Of a stretch of 64,000 bases of DNA, positions 48,421 to 57,933 are shown in pieces (the first letter of the stretch is position 1; every line of letters starts with the position of its first letter). Below the pieces are notes generated by a model that was given only the letters and a program-made list of their open reading frames with translations, searched no databases and had not been told where the DNA came from. This DNA comes from Chondromyces crocatus (GTDB lineage Bacteria > Myxococcota_A > Polyangia > Polyangiales > Polyangiaceae), in the NCBI RefSeq assembly GCF_001189295.1, contig NZ_CP012159.1, positions 8,726,501 through 8,790,500 on the forward strand, written 5' to 3'. Position numbers and translations under genes: made by a program.

Positions 48421-51039
48421 ATGCTCGCGCTCCCCATCGATCCGCTCTTGCCAGAACTCTGCTCACGCCTCCGGGCCTCGAGCGCCGTGGTCCTCGAAGC
48501 GCCTCCTGGCGCGGGCAAGACCACCCGCGTCCCCCGCGCACTGCTCGACGAGGGGTTCGCAGCCCAGGGCGAGATCCTGGTGCTGGAGCCTCGACGGATC
48601 GCGGCCCGGCTCTCCGCGCGCCGCGTGGCCGAAGAGCTGGGCGAAGAGGTCGGCCGGCGTGTGGGGTACACCATGCGTTTCGAGGAAGCGGCGGGCCCGG
48701 AGACCCGGATCCGCTTCATCACCGAGGGCGTGCTGACCCGGCGCTTGCTCGCCGATCCGACGTTGCGGGGCGTCAGCGCCGTTCTGCTGGACGAGTTTCA
48801 CGAGCGCCACCTCGCCGGTGACGTGGCCCTCGCGCTGCTCCAGCGCCTCCTCGGAGGGGCCCGTCCCGATCTCAAGGTGGTCGTGATGTCGGCTACGCTC
48901 GATGCGGGACCCATCGCTGCGTTCCTGGGGGGCAGCGCGCCCGTGCCCATCCTGCGCGCCGAGGGGCGCATGTTCGAGGTGACCATCGAACACCTGCCTC
49001 GCCCCGACGAGCGCCCTCTGGAAAGCCAGATCGCCTCGGCAGTCCGGCAGCTCCTCCAGGACGGGCTCGAGGGTGACGTGCTCGTCTTTCTGCCAGGAGC
49101 CGCCGAGATCCGGCGAGCGATGGAGGCTTGCGGCAACCTCGCTCGCAGCGCCGATCTGCTTCTGGTCCCTTTGCACGGCACGCTCGGCCCGGCCGAGCAA
49201 GACCGCGCCGTCCGTCCTGCCGATCGGCGCAAGATCATCTTCTCGACCAACGTCGCGGAGACCTCCGTCACCATCGACGGTGTCACCGCCGTCATCGACA
49301 GCGGGCTGGCCCGCGTGGCGGCCCACTCGCCCTGGTCCGGCCTGCCCACGCTGCGCCTCGCGCCCGTCTCCAAGGCCTCGGCCACCCAGCGGGCCGGGCG
49401 CGCCGGTCGCACCCGCCCCGGGCGCTGCTTGCGCCTCTACACCCGCACCGACTTCGCTGGGCGACCGGATCACGACGCGCCCGAGGTGCGGCGCGCCGAT
49501 CTCGCCGAGGCGGTCCTCGATCTCCACGCCGCAGGCGTCGACGATCTCTCCCGCTTCGGCTGGCTGGAGGCGCCACCTCCCGCAGCGGTCATCGCGGCCG
49601 AGGACCTCCTCGTCCGGCTCGGCGCGCTGGTGCGGACCCCAGCGGCTGCTTCCTCCGATCCCGCGAGCCAGCGCCGCCTCCAGGTCACCGCCACTGGCCG
49701 GCGCATGCTCCACTTCCCGACCCATCCCCGCCTCTCGCGGATGATCCTCGAAGCCGAGCGCCGCGGTGTCGCGGCCGACGGCTGCGCCCTCGCAGCGCTC
49801 GCCGGGGAGCGCGAGATCCAGACGTCGTCCGGTCGCCGCACCGACGCTCGCGGCAGCTCGGATCTCATCGCCGCCCTCGACCGCCTCGACGAAGCCGCTG
49901 CAGCCCGCTTCGATCACGATCGCCTCCGCTGGATGGGTGTCGACCCCCTCCGCGCCACGGCCGTCGACCGCACCCGCAAGCAGCTCGCCCGCATGGCCGA
50001 CCGACGCGCAGCCGCCCCCGGCTCTCCCGAGGCGCACGAAGAGGCCCTCCTCATCGCCATCCTTGCCGGCTTCCCCGATCGCGTGGGCCGCCTGCGCCGT
50101 CCCCAGAACGCCACCGGCCGCGCCGGTCGCGAGGTGGTGCTCGCCGCTGGCGGCACCGCCGTGCTCGCCGAGAGCAGCGTGGTCGACGGCGTCGAACTCG
50201 TCGTCGCCGTCGACGTCGAAGAGCGCAGCGAAGGCGGCCGCGCGCGCGCCGTCGTGCGCTCCGCCAGCGCCATCCAGGCCGACTGGCTCCTCGACCTCTT
50301 CACCGACGCCATCGTCGACACCGCCGAGGCGGTCTGGGTCGAAAGCGCCGAGCGCGTCGAGGTGCTGCGACGCCTCTCCTACGACGGCCTCGTACTGGAG
50401 GAGAGCCGCATGGCCGCCGCCGACGGCACCCCGCTCGCGGCCACCGCCGAGAGCGCGCTCGCCACCCGGGCCAAGCTCCGCGGCTGGCGCACCTTCACCA
50501 AGGGCGACGATCTCGACCGCTGGCTCGCGCGCGTCGCCTTCGCCCGGTCGAGCTGCCCGGAGCTGGCCCTCCCCGCCCTCGGCGACACCGAGCTCGATGC
50601 CACCCTGGAGGATCTCTGCGTGGGGCGACGCAGCTTCGCCGAGCTGCGTGAAGCCGACTTCGCCACCGCGGTGCGCGCTACGCTCGACCCCGCCACCCGG
50701 CGGCTCCTCGAGGAGGTCGCTCCCGAGACCATCACCTTGCCGGGTGGGCGCCGCGCGAAGCTCGAGTATCCCCCTGGCGCGCCCCCGTCCCTCGCCTCCA
50801 GGCTGCAAGACTTCTTCGGCATGGCCGATGGCCCGGTGGTCGCGCGAGGCCGCGTCCCCGTCGTTCTGCACCTCTGCGCCCCCAACCAGCGCCCGGTCCA
50901 GGTCACCACCGACCTGCGCGGCTTCTGGGCACGCCACTACCCGGCCGTCGCCAAGGAGCTGCGCCGCAAGTACCCGCGGCACGCCTGGCCCGACGATCCC
51001 CTCACCGCGCGCCCCCCCACCGGCGGCCGACCTCGCTGA
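48421..51039 (+). CDS. hrpB: ATP-dependent RNA helicase HrpB (DEAH-box)
   Basis: 872 residues, the normal HrpB length. Walker A APPGAGKTTRVPRALL, motif Ia LEPRRIAARLSARR, DEFHERHLAGD (motif II with the HrpB-specific DEFH), SATLDAGPIAAFL (motif III), STNVAETSVTIDG (motif V) and QRAGRAGRTRPGRCLRLY (motif VI). The HrpB C-terminal domain follows, with the family ending (LCAPNQRPVQVTTDLRGFWARHYPAVAKELRRKYPRH split over the last 60 residues). Role in bacteria poorly defined; probably RNA remodelling. The ATG at 48421 aligns with the family start (LPIDPLLPEL). It converges with the lipoprotein gene at 51056. Confidence 0.96.
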   Translation: MLALPIDPLLPELCSRLRASSAVVLEAPPGAGKTTRVPRALLDEGFAAQGEILVLEPRRIAARLSARRVAEELGEEVGRRVGYTMRFEEAAGPETRIRFITEGVLTRRLLADPTLRGVSAVLLDEFHERHLAGDVALALLQRLLGGARPDLKVVVMSATLDAGPIAAFLGGSAPVPILRAEGRMFEVTIEHLPRPDERPLESQIASAVRQLLQDGLEGDVLVFLPGAAEIRRAMEACGNLARSADLLLVPLHGTLGPAEQDRAVRPADRRKIIFSTNVAETSVTIDGVTAVIDSGLARVAAHSPWSGLPTLRLAPVSKASATQRAGRAGRTRPGRCLRLYTRTDFAGRPDHDAPEVRRADLAEAVLDLHAAGVDDLSRFGWLEAPPPAAVIAAEDLLVRLGALVRTPAAASSDPASQRRLQVTATGRRMLHFPTHPRLSRMILEAERRGVAADGCALAALAGEREIQTSSGRRTDARGSSDLIAALDRLDEAAAARFDHDRLRWMGVDPLRATAVDRTRKQLARMADRRAAAPGSPEAHEEALLIAILAGFPDRVGRLRRPQNATGRAGREVVLAAGGTAVLAESSVVDGVELVVAVDVEERSEGGRARAVVRSASAIQADWLLDLFTDAIVDTAEAVWVESAERVEVLRRLSYDGLVLEESRMAAADGTPLAATAESALATRAKLRGWRTFTKGDDLDRWLARVAFARSSCPELALPALGDTELDATLEDLCVGRRSFAELREADFATAVRATLDPATRRLLEEVAPETITLPGGRRAKLEYPPGAPPSLASRLQDFFGMADGPVVARGRVPVVLHLCAPNQRPVQVTTDLRGFWARHYPAVAKELRRKYPRHAWPDDPLTARPPTGGRPR

Positions 51040-51055
51040 AGCCCGGCGATGGCGC

Positions 51056-52075
51056 TCAGCGCTGCACGGCCACGTTCTTCAGCACCTCCGCCCCCTGCCG
51101 GAGCAGCATCCGCGCCATGGTGTCGTTCAGCGGCAGCGTGAACGCCACCTCGCTCTGATGCTGAGCCACCTGCATCTGCGGCGCGGACCCGAGCCCCCAT
51201 GACGTGAGCAGCGACGCCACCCGGGCGATCTGCTCCACGTTCCGCAGCGCCTGCGCCCCGCTCGCCGCCGTCTGCGGATCGCCGTACGTCAGCGTCCCCG
51301 CGTAATTGACACCCGGCGACAGAAAATTCCCCAGCACCCGCACGTATTTCAGCCCCGCGAGGAACGGCACCTGCTGCGCCGCGCTCGCCACCGCGGCCTG
51401 GCCCGAGAGATCCCCCGCGAGCGCGAACGCCGCGCCCTGCGTCTCGGTCAGCTGCACCATCCAAGGCGGCATGCTCCGCGACAGCTTGCCGCGCTGGATC
51501 CGATCGAGGGCGCGGCGCATCCCCGTCTCGTTCCCCGCCAGCGCCGTGCGCGGCGTCAGCGGCACGAACCCGATGTTCCCCGCCGTGTACATGTCGTTGC
51601 CCGCGTAACGCGATTTCACCAGCGGCACGCCGAGCATCGTCGTCGCCCGCGCATCGGCCGCGCGCCGGATGGCCTCGGCGTCGAAGTTCCCCTGAACCAC
51701 CGCGCAGAAGTCCGCCCCCTGCATCGCGTACACCCCGCCGTAGATCCGGGTCACGTCACGCGAAGCCACGAAGTTCGACTCACGACCGATGGGCACGAGC
51801 TGGCCGACCAGGGTGTCGACCTCGCCCCCCAGGCTCGACTTGAACAGCGTCGCTGCGTCGAGGTAGGCCAGCATCAGCACGCCGCTCGGCAGGACCGACA
51901 ACGGATCCTTGTCGATGGCCGCCGCGTCGATCGGCTCGCCTCCGACGAGGATCAGGCTGTCCTTGGCCGAACCACACCCCAGGAGCCCGGTCCCTACCGC
52001 GAGCACCCCCGCGCCGAGGGACAACCGCAGCGCGCCCGCGTAGAGGCGCTTCACCACCCAGCTGTTCATCCGCAT
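51056..52075 (-). CDS. Lipoprotein of unknown function, coupled to the PheA-like gene
   Basis: 339 residues. The signal ends GTGLLGC (lipobox Cys about 34), and the mature domain has alternating strand and helix without a known family. It starts 4 bp after the stop of the PheA-like gene and is surely co-transcribed with it. Motifs such as VLMLAYLDAATLFKSS and VSGNFDAEAIRR-like segments (QGNFDAEAIRRAADAR) recall myxobacterial DUF lipoproteins of unknown role. The functional link to the PheA-like protein is unclear. Confidence 0.75.
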   Translation of the reverse strand: MRMNSWVVKRLYAGALRLSLGAGVLAVGTGLLGCGSAKDSLILVGGEPIDAAAIDKDPLSVLPSGVLMLAYLDAATLFKSSLGGEVDTLVGQLVPIGRESNFVASRDVTRIYGGVYAMQGADFCAVVQGNFDAEAIRRAADARATTMLGVPLVKSRYAGNDMYTAGNIGFVPLTPRTALAGNETGMRRALDRIQRGKLSRSMPPWMVQLTETQGAAFALAGDLSGQAAVASAAQQVPFLAGLKYVRVLGNFLSPGVNYAGTLTYGDPQTAASGAQALRNVEQIARVASLLTSWGLGSAPQMQVAQHQSEVAFTLPLNDTMARMLLRQGAEVLKNVAVQR

Positions 52076-52079
52076 GTCT

Positions 52080-53180
52080 TCAGAGTCGCTCGGCCGAAGG
52101 AGAAGGATCGATCCGCTCCAGCGGGAACGACCCGATGATCTTGAGCATCTTGGTCTCCCGCTTCACCCCCTCCAGCGCGGCGACCAGCGCCCTGTCCGTC
52201 GAGTGACCGCTCACCTCGACGTAGAACACGTATTCCCACCCCTCTCCGGGGATGGGACGGGAGTGGATCCGCCGCAGGTTGCAGCTCCGCTCCTTGAAGT
52301 GGTGCAGGATGTCGTGCAGCGCTCCCGGACGATCCCGCACGCTGAACAGCAGCGCCGTCGTGTCGTGCCCCGAGCGCGGCGCGGGCAACCGGGAGACGAC
52401 CGCGTAGCGCAGGCGCACCTCGCCCTCGTCGCCGATGTTCTCTCGCACCACCTTCAGCTCGCGCGGCCCGGCGAACCCCCGGGGCACGATCGCCGCGGCC
52501 GTCGGGTCCTCCGTGGCAAGCTCCCAGGCCATCTGGGGCGAGCGCACGTCGATCACCAGCGCCTTCGGGTGATGCTGCTCCAGGTAGCCCACGCACGCGA
52601 CGTGATCCTGGGGTGAGCTGTACACCTTCTGCACCTCGGTCGGGTTACCGACGCGGCTCACCAACACCAGCGCTTGCAGGAGTTCCCGCTCGGCGACCAC
52701 CTTCAGATCGGCTCCGCCGATGGCCTGGAGCGTGGGGAAGATGGGCCCCTCGGTGAACGACTCGTAGGGGACCACCGCGAAGTCCGCGCGCGAGCGCACC
52801 ACCTCGTCGAGCGCGGCGGAGGTCGCCTCCACCCGTACGAACTCCGCCCCGTGACCGAAGTGATCTCGCGCGGCGAGCCACCCGAAATCGCCCTCGGCGC
52901 CGAGGAACACCACCCGCGGTGTGATCTCCGAGACCCGACAGGCGGCGTCGATCGCCGTGAAGATCGGGCGAATGGCGGCCACCGGAATCCTGGAGGCCGC
53001 CGCCGCCTCCAGCTTCTGGAGGTCGCTCGCCTCGGCGAGGGGCGCGTACCGCGACGTCCCGGGCCGCAGCTTGGTCAGCTCCTGCGCGATGCGCGCCCTG
53101 CGCTCGATCGCGCGCACGATCTCTTGATCGATCTCCGCTATCTGCGCACGGAGCTCTTCGAGTCGCTTCCTCTCGTCCAT
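52080..53180 (-). CDS. PheA-like chorismate mutase/prephenate dehydratase with degraded catalytic motifs
   Basis: 366 residues in P-protein order: AroQ-like helices (1-90), prephenate-dehydratase-like domain (about 95-270) and ACT domain (about 280-355: DRPGALHDILHHFKERSCNL, HSRP). The layout is that of PheA, which turns chorismate into phenylpyruvate under Phe feedback. The key residues differ, however. The mutase motif PxRE reads YAPLAEA (Arg lost). The dehydratase GPxGTFS reads GAEGDFG, PxENSTEG reads PYESFTEG, and the essential TRF motif reads LRY (Leu at residue 257). Only the ACT ligand motifs look normal. It may be a Phe-sensing regulatory protein rather than an enzyme, or a diverged but active lineage. 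Confidence 0.85.
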   Translation of the reverse strand: MDERKRLEELRAQIAEIDQEIVRAIERRARIAQELTKLRPGTSRYAPLAEASDLQKLEAAAASRIPVAAIRPIFTAIDAACRVSEITPRVVFLGAEGDFGWLAARDHFGHGAEFVRVEATSAALDEVVRSRADFAVVPYESFTEGPIFPTLQAIGGADLKVVAERELLQALVLVSRVGNPTEVQKVYSSPQDHVACVGYLEQHHPKALVIDVRSPQMAWELATEDPTAAAIVPRGFAGPRELKVVRENIGDEGEVRLRYAVVSRLPAPRSGHDTTALLFSVRDRPGALHDILHHFKERSCNLRRIHSRPIPGEGWEYVFYVEVSGHSTDRALVAALEGVKRETKMLKIIGSFPLERIDPSPSAERL

Positions 53181-53325
53181 CCCTGCTCACCCTAGCACCA
53201 GGCGAGCTTGAGCGGGTGGCCGAGCACGCCCGAGCCGCTCGGCCCGAGAACCTCCGGGCGCGCCACCGTGCCCCCGGAGGCCTGGATTCAGACCGAACCG
53301 TTCCCCCCTCGGGAGGCCGCGCGCT

Positions 53326-53700
53326 TCAGGAAGCCGTGCTCGTCGAGGAGGACGAGGTCGATGTGCTCGGTGCAGCGGTGCTGGTGCTGGAGGAGGCCGA
53401 GCTCTCGCTGCTCGAGCTGCTGCCCGCAGTCGGCGTGCTCGCCGCCGACTCGCCCGAGCTGCTCCCCTCAGACTTGCTCGCGCCATCGCTGCCCTTGTCG
53501 GGGCGCGCGTTCGAGCCACCCGAGTAGAGGTCGGCGTACCAGCCGCTCCCCTTCAGGATGAACCCGGTCCCCCGGGAAATCTGACGCTTGGCGGTCGCAT
53601 TGTTGCAACGTGGACAGTCTTTGAGCGGATCGTCCTTGATGGACTGCTCCGCCTCCCATTCGTGGGTACACGACGAACAGGCGTACTCGTAGGTGGGCAT
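53326..53700 (-). CDS. FmdB-type zinc-ribbon protein with Ser-rich tail
   Basis: 124 residues. Residues 1-42 form the FmdB/CxxC zinc ribbon: MPTYEYACSSCTHEWE with C-x2-C and then CPRC, four Cys in all. The conserved GFILKGSGWYADLY follows. The remaining 60 residues are a Ser/Thr/Ala tail with no predicted fold. Family members are widely conserved with a poorly defined regulatory role. ATG at 53700 with AGGAG 11 nt upstream; the frame continues upstream without family match. Confidence 0.9.
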   Translation of the reverse strand: MPTYEYACSSCTHEWEAEQSIKDDPLKDCPRCNNATAKRQISRGTGFILKGSGWYADLYSGGSNARPDKGSDGASKSEGSSSGESAASTPTAGSSSSSESSASSSTSTAAPSTSTSSSSTSTAS

Positions 53701-54053
53701 CGGGGTTGTACTCCTGGAACAAGCGACGGGTACGGCTCGCCTAGCCACCTGTCAAGGTGAGTGCCGCCCCAGCAGGGTGCCAGGGCCATCGAAAGAACGT
53801 TCGAACGAGCACCAACGGCGACTCCGCTCACGTCGCCAGCACGCCTTCCGACCTGGTGAAACCTCGTCGCGCGTTCAGTCCTCACGCCCATGGTTCAGCC
53901 CGGATCGAAAAGGGCGGCCAGAGCATCGGGGGTGCGATCCATGATCTTGCCGCCGCAGGAGGTTGACCTTAGACCGCGTCCCTGGTGGCAGTACGTGACG
54001 TGCGGTGACGCTATATCACCCCGCGGGGACTGACCGACCGCCCTGATTCTCTC
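53701..54053. other. Divergent promoter region fmdB-type gene / smc
   Basis: 353 bp between divergent genes. It contains no supported open frame. The stretch at about 54005-54030 has a short symmetric CCGCGGGG-type run just before smc, but no clear operator. Confidence 0.35.
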
Positions 54054-57000
54054 ATGCGCATCCGCAAGCTCGAAATCTCTGGCTTCAAGTCGTTCGTCGA
54101 CCGGACCCTCATCCACTTCGACAGCGACGTGATCGGCATCGTCGGACCGAACGGCTGCGGCAAGTCCAACATCGTCGACGCCATCCGCTGGTGCATCGGC
54201 GAGCAGAGCGCCAAGCACCTCCGCGGCAAGTCCATGTCGGACGTCATCTTCAACGGGTCCGAGACCCGCCCGATGCACGGCATGGCCGAAGTGACGCTGA
54301 CCTTCGAGAACAGCGACCCCGAGTCCGCGGCGCAGCTCCCGCTCGAGTACAAGGATTACGCCGAGATCGCCGTCACCCGGCGCCTCTACCGCGACGGCAC
54401 CAGCGAGTACCTGATCAACCGCACCCAGGTCCGCCTCAAGGACGTCACCGACCTGTTCCTGGGGACCGGCGTCGGGACCAAGGCCTACTCCATCATCGAG
54501 CAGGGCAAGATCGGCCTCATCGTCTCGGCCCGCCCCGAGGACCGGCGCATGCTCATCGAGGAGGCCGCCGGCATCACCAAGTACAAGGCACGCAAACGCC
54601 AGGCCGAGCAGAAGATGGAGCAGACCCGCCAGAACCTGCTCCGCGTCGGAGACATCGTCTCCGAGATCCAGCGCAGCCTCGCCTCCCTCAAGCGCCAGGC
54701 CGCCAAGGCGGAGCGCTATGTCGCGTACCGCAAGGAGGTGGAGGACCTCATCCTCCACGAGGCCTCGCACAAGTACCTGGAGATCACCGTCCTCAACCAG
54801 CGCGAGGAGTTCGCCCGCAAGGACCACGCCGAGCAGGAACAGGTCGCCAAGACGGCGCTGGGGACCCGCGAGGCCGAGCTGGAGGTCAGCCGCCTCGAAG
54901 CCCTCGCCTGCGAGGAGCGGGCCGAGCGCGCCCAGAACGAGGCCTTCATGGCCGACAACGAGGTGCGCACCCACGAGGCGGAGATCGCCCGCGCCAAGGA
55001 CAAGCTTCGCCACCTCGAAGAGCGCCGCACCGTCGCCGCCCGCGAGCAGGCCGACCTGGAGCGCTCCATCCAGGAACTGAGCGCCGAGCGCGCGCAGCTC
55101 GAAGCCCAGCTCGGTGCCGTCGCCGAGGAAGAGGCCCAGGAGAACGAACTCGCCCTCGAACAGCACGAGCGCCTCGAAGAGGTCCGCTACGGTGAGCGCA
55201 ACGCCGAGCAAGAACTCGCCGTGCTCCGCAAGCGCGCCGCCGAGGCCACCGCGGCCGTCGCCGCCGCCGAGGCCACGCTCACGGGCTTCGATCGCCGCCT
55301 GGTCGACATGAGCCAGCGCCGCGCCAAGCACGAGGACGAGCTGGGACGCCTGAGCTTCGAGGGCGAGGACTTCGAGCGGCGCCGCTCGGATCTGGCCCGC
55401 GAAGTCGCCGAACTCTCAGGCAACAAGCAGTACGCGACGGACGAGCGTGCGCGCCTCGACACCGAGCTGAAGCAGCTCCGCGAGCAGGCCGTCACCTCCG
55501 ATCGCACCGTCGAGCAGGCCAAGAACGAGCTGAACCAGCGCAGAAACCGCCTCCGCGCCCTCGAAGAGCTGCACACCCGGCTCGAAGGCGTCGGTGCCGG
55601 CGTGAAGAACCTCCTCAAGACGAAGGACCCGGCATTGCTCGGCCTCGTCGCCGACCGCGTCGAGGCCCCCGCCGAGCTGACCGCGGCCTTCGCCGCCTTG
55701 CTCGGCGATCAGCTCCAGTGCGTCGTCGTGAGCGATCTCGATCGCGCGATGAGCCTCCTCGGCGATCTGGCCCAGAAGAAGCAAGGCCGCGCCAGCGTCA
55801 TCGCCACGAACCCGACCTGGATCCCCGACCCGAACTTCACGCTCCCCGAAGGGGAAGGCGTCCTCGGCCGCCTCGTCGAGCGCCTGCGCTTCGCCCCCGA
55901 AGACGACGCCCTCATCCGCGCCCTCGTCGGTGACGCCGTCGTGGTGGAGAGCGCCGAGGTCGGCGCGCGCCTCGCCGCCCAGGGCCTCCGCTGCCCGCTG
56001 GTCTCGCTGGACGGCACTGTCTTCGGGTCCGACGGCACCGTCAGCGGCGGCCAGGGAGACGCGGTCGCCGCCGGCATGATCGAGCAGAAGCGCGAGATGC
56101 GCGAGCTGCACGAGTTCATCGCCCAGCGCAGCGACGAAGTCACCGCCCTCCTCGAAGCACAGCAGACCCTCCGCCAGCGCATCACCGACGCCACCGCGGC
56201 CCTGGAGCGCGCCCGCACCGAGGCCCACCAGAGCGAGATCGGCCTCCTCGCCGCCGAGAAGGACCTCAAGCGCGCCGAGGAGCAGCTCGCCGGCGCCCAC
56301 AAGCGCCGCGGCGTCGTCGAGCTGGAGCTGGAAGACCTCCGCGAGCACCTCGATCTCGCCAGCGGCGAGCACGAGGCCGCCCGCGAGCGCCTCGAAGCCG
56401 GCCGCGCCACCCTCGAAGAGGCCCACGGCGGCCTGGAGCACGCCGAGCAGGTCGCCGCCGAGTGGCGCGAGCGCGTCCTCGCGCAGCAGTCGGTGGTGAC
56501 CGACCGCAAGGTCCGCCTCGCCCGCGTGCGCGAGCGCGCCACCGCCGCCCGCAACACCGTCGAACGCCTGGCCCGCTCCTGCGAAGAGCTGCGCATCCGC
56601 ATCGACCGCCTCGATCAGGAGCGCACCGACGGCGCCGTCGGCGCCGGCCGCGCCGCCGCGACGATCATGCTCGCCCACGAGGCCCTGCGCCGCGCCGCCG
56701 CCGAGGCCCACACCGCGCAGGCCAACCTCACCGAAGCCCGCCGCGCCCTCGACGAGAGCCGCCACGCCCTCGCCGGCCGCGAGTCCGGCTTGCGCGGACT
56801 ACGCCAGCAGCTCGCCGAGATCACCGAGCGCCTCCGCAAGCACGAGCTGGCCCTCGAACGACTCGCCATCGAGCACACCCACCTCATCGAGGGCGTGCGC
56901 GAGCGCTTCCGCGGCCTCGAGCTGCACACCGTGGTCGGCGACTACCACAAGCGCCCCCCCGTCGAGGCCTCCCACCGCGCCCGCATCGTCGAGCTCACCG

Positions 57001-57650
57001 AGCTGCTCGATCGCATGGGCCCGGTGAACCTCGAAGCCGTCCGCGAGTACGCCGAGGCCGAGGAGCGCCACACCTACTACGCCAGCCAGAAGGCCGACCT
57101 GGAGAACGCCATCGCCGACCTGGAGAAGGCGATCGCCCAGATGAACCGCGAGTCGAAGCGCCTCTTCAAGGCCACCTACGACAGCGTCAACGCCCGCTTC
57201 AAGGTCCTCTTCCCCAAGATGTTCCGCGGCGGCACCGCCGAGCTGCGCCTCACCAACCCCGATGACATGCTGGAGACGGGCATCGAGATCCTCGCTCAGC
57301 CCCCTGGCAAGAAGCTCGGCAACATCGAGCTGATGAGCGGCGGCGAGAAGGCCCTCACCGCCGTCTCCCTCATCTTCTCCATCTTCCAGCACAAGCCCTC
57401 ACCGTTCTGCATTCTCGATGAGGTCGACGCTCCCCTCGATGAAGCCAACGTCGCCCGTTACAACGAGGCGATCAGGAGCATGACCAGCCACTCGCAGTTC
57501 ATCCTGATCACCCACATCAAGCGGACCATGCAGTCCGTCGACGTCCTCTATGGCGTCACCATGCAGGAGGCCGGCGTCTCCAAGCTGGTCAGCGTCCGCG
57601 TCAACGAGACCGTCCGCCGCGCCGACACCCCCTCCACCGCCGTCGCCTGA
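54054..57650 (+). CDS. smc: Chromosome segregation protein Smc
   Basis: 1198 residues. Structural maintenance of chromosomes ATPase that compacts and resolves origins, working with ScpA/ScpB. Head: MRIRKLEISGFKSFVDRT and Walker A GPNGCGKSN (about 31-39). Coiled coil from about 165 to 520, a hinge at about 530-660 (GAGVKNLLKTKDPALLGLVADRV; DGTVFGSDGTVSGG), and a returning coil. The C-terminal head has the signature LMSGGEKALTAVSL and Walker B FCILDEVDAPLDEANV. The ATG at 54054 lies at the conserved start. scpA and scpB are not in the window. Confidence 0.98.
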   Translation: MRIRKLEISGFKSFVDRTLIHFDSDVIGIVGPNGCGKSNIVDAIRWCIGEQSAKHLRGKSMSDVIFNGSETRPMHGMAEVTLTFENSDPESAAQLPLEYKDYAEIAVTRRLYRDGTSEYLINRTQVRLKDVTDLFLGTGVGTKAYSIIEQGKIGLIVSARPEDRRMLIEEAAGITKYKARKRQAEQKMEQTRQNLLRVGDIVSEIQRSLASLKRQAAKAERYVAYRKEVEDLILHEASHKYLEITVLNQREEFARKDHAEQEQVAKTALGTREAELEVSRLEALACEERAERAQNEAFMADNEVRTHEAEIARAKDKLRHLEERRTVAAREQADLERSIQELSAERAQLEAQLGAVAEEEAQENELALEQHERLEEVRYGERNAEQELAVLRKRAAEATAAVAAAEATLTGFDRRLVDMSQRRAKHEDELGRLSFEGEDFERRRSDLAREVAELSGNKQYATDERARLDTELKQLREQAVTSDRTVEQAKNELNQRRNRLRALEELHTRLEGVGAGVKNLLKTKDPALLGLVADRVEAPAELTAAFAALLGDQLQCVVVSDLDRAMSLLGDLAQKKQGRASVIATNPTWIPDPNFTLPEGEGVLGRLVERLRFAPEDDALIRALVGDAVVVESAEVGARLAAQGLRCPLVSLDGTVFGSDGTVSGGQGDAVAAGMIEQKREMRELHEFIAQRSDEVTALLEAQQTLRQRITDATAALERARTEAHQSEIGLLAAEKDLKRAEEQLAGAHKRRGVVELELEDLREHLDLASGEHEAARERLEAGRATLEEAHGGLEHAEQVAAEWRERVLAQQSVVTDRKVRLARVRERATAARNTVERLARSCEELRIRIDRLDQERTDGAVGAGRAAATIMLAHEALRRAAAEAHTAQANLTEARRALDESRHALAGRESGLRGLRQQLAEITERLRKHELALERLAIEHTHLIEGVRERFRGLELHTVVGDYHKRPPVEASHRARIVELTELLDRMGPVNLEAVREYAEAEERHTYYASQKADLENAIADLEKAIAQMNRESKRLFKATYDSVNARFKVLFPKMFRGGTAELRLTNPDDMLETGIEILAQPPGKKLGNIELMSGGEKALTAVSLIFSIFQHKPSPFCILDEVDAPLDEANVARYNEAIRSMTSHSQFILITHIKRTMQSVDVLYGVTMQEAGVSKLVSVRVNETVRRADTPSTAVA

Positions 57651-57742
57651 AGCGCGGAACGAAAAGCACGCCAGCTCACCGCGAGAACACGTTCGCCTCG
57701 GCGCCCATGCTGGCGCTGGAGCGGCGTGGTCATCCTGGTGCG

Positions 57743-57754
57743 CGCACATGTGCG
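57743..57754. promoter_or_regulatory. Palindrome CGCACATGTGCG, candidate operator (copy 1)
   Basis: Perfect 12-bp palindrome in the 283-bp space after smc, 179 bp before the ATG at 57934. The same core followed by G recurs at 63671, upstream of another small hypothetical gene. Shared sequence and similar distance suggest a common regulator. Confidence 0.45.
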
Positions 57755-57933
57755 GCTCGGCGTACCGGGTCCTGGGGGCGGACGCACGGGAGGTGCGGGA
57801 GGCCACGGAGTCGCACTTCCCCATGATTCATGGCGCTCGCTGCCATGCCGGGTAGACGGTATCGATGTTGCCAGGGGCCTCAGGACGAAGGGCCGCCTCG
57901 CACGACGCCGAGGTCCGGCCCTGGAGGATGATC

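Noticed and set aside
57550..57855. 101-residue frame across the end of smc
   Set aside because: It overlaps the smc C-terminus out of frame and has no ribosome site; the following non-coding DNA holds only the palindrome.
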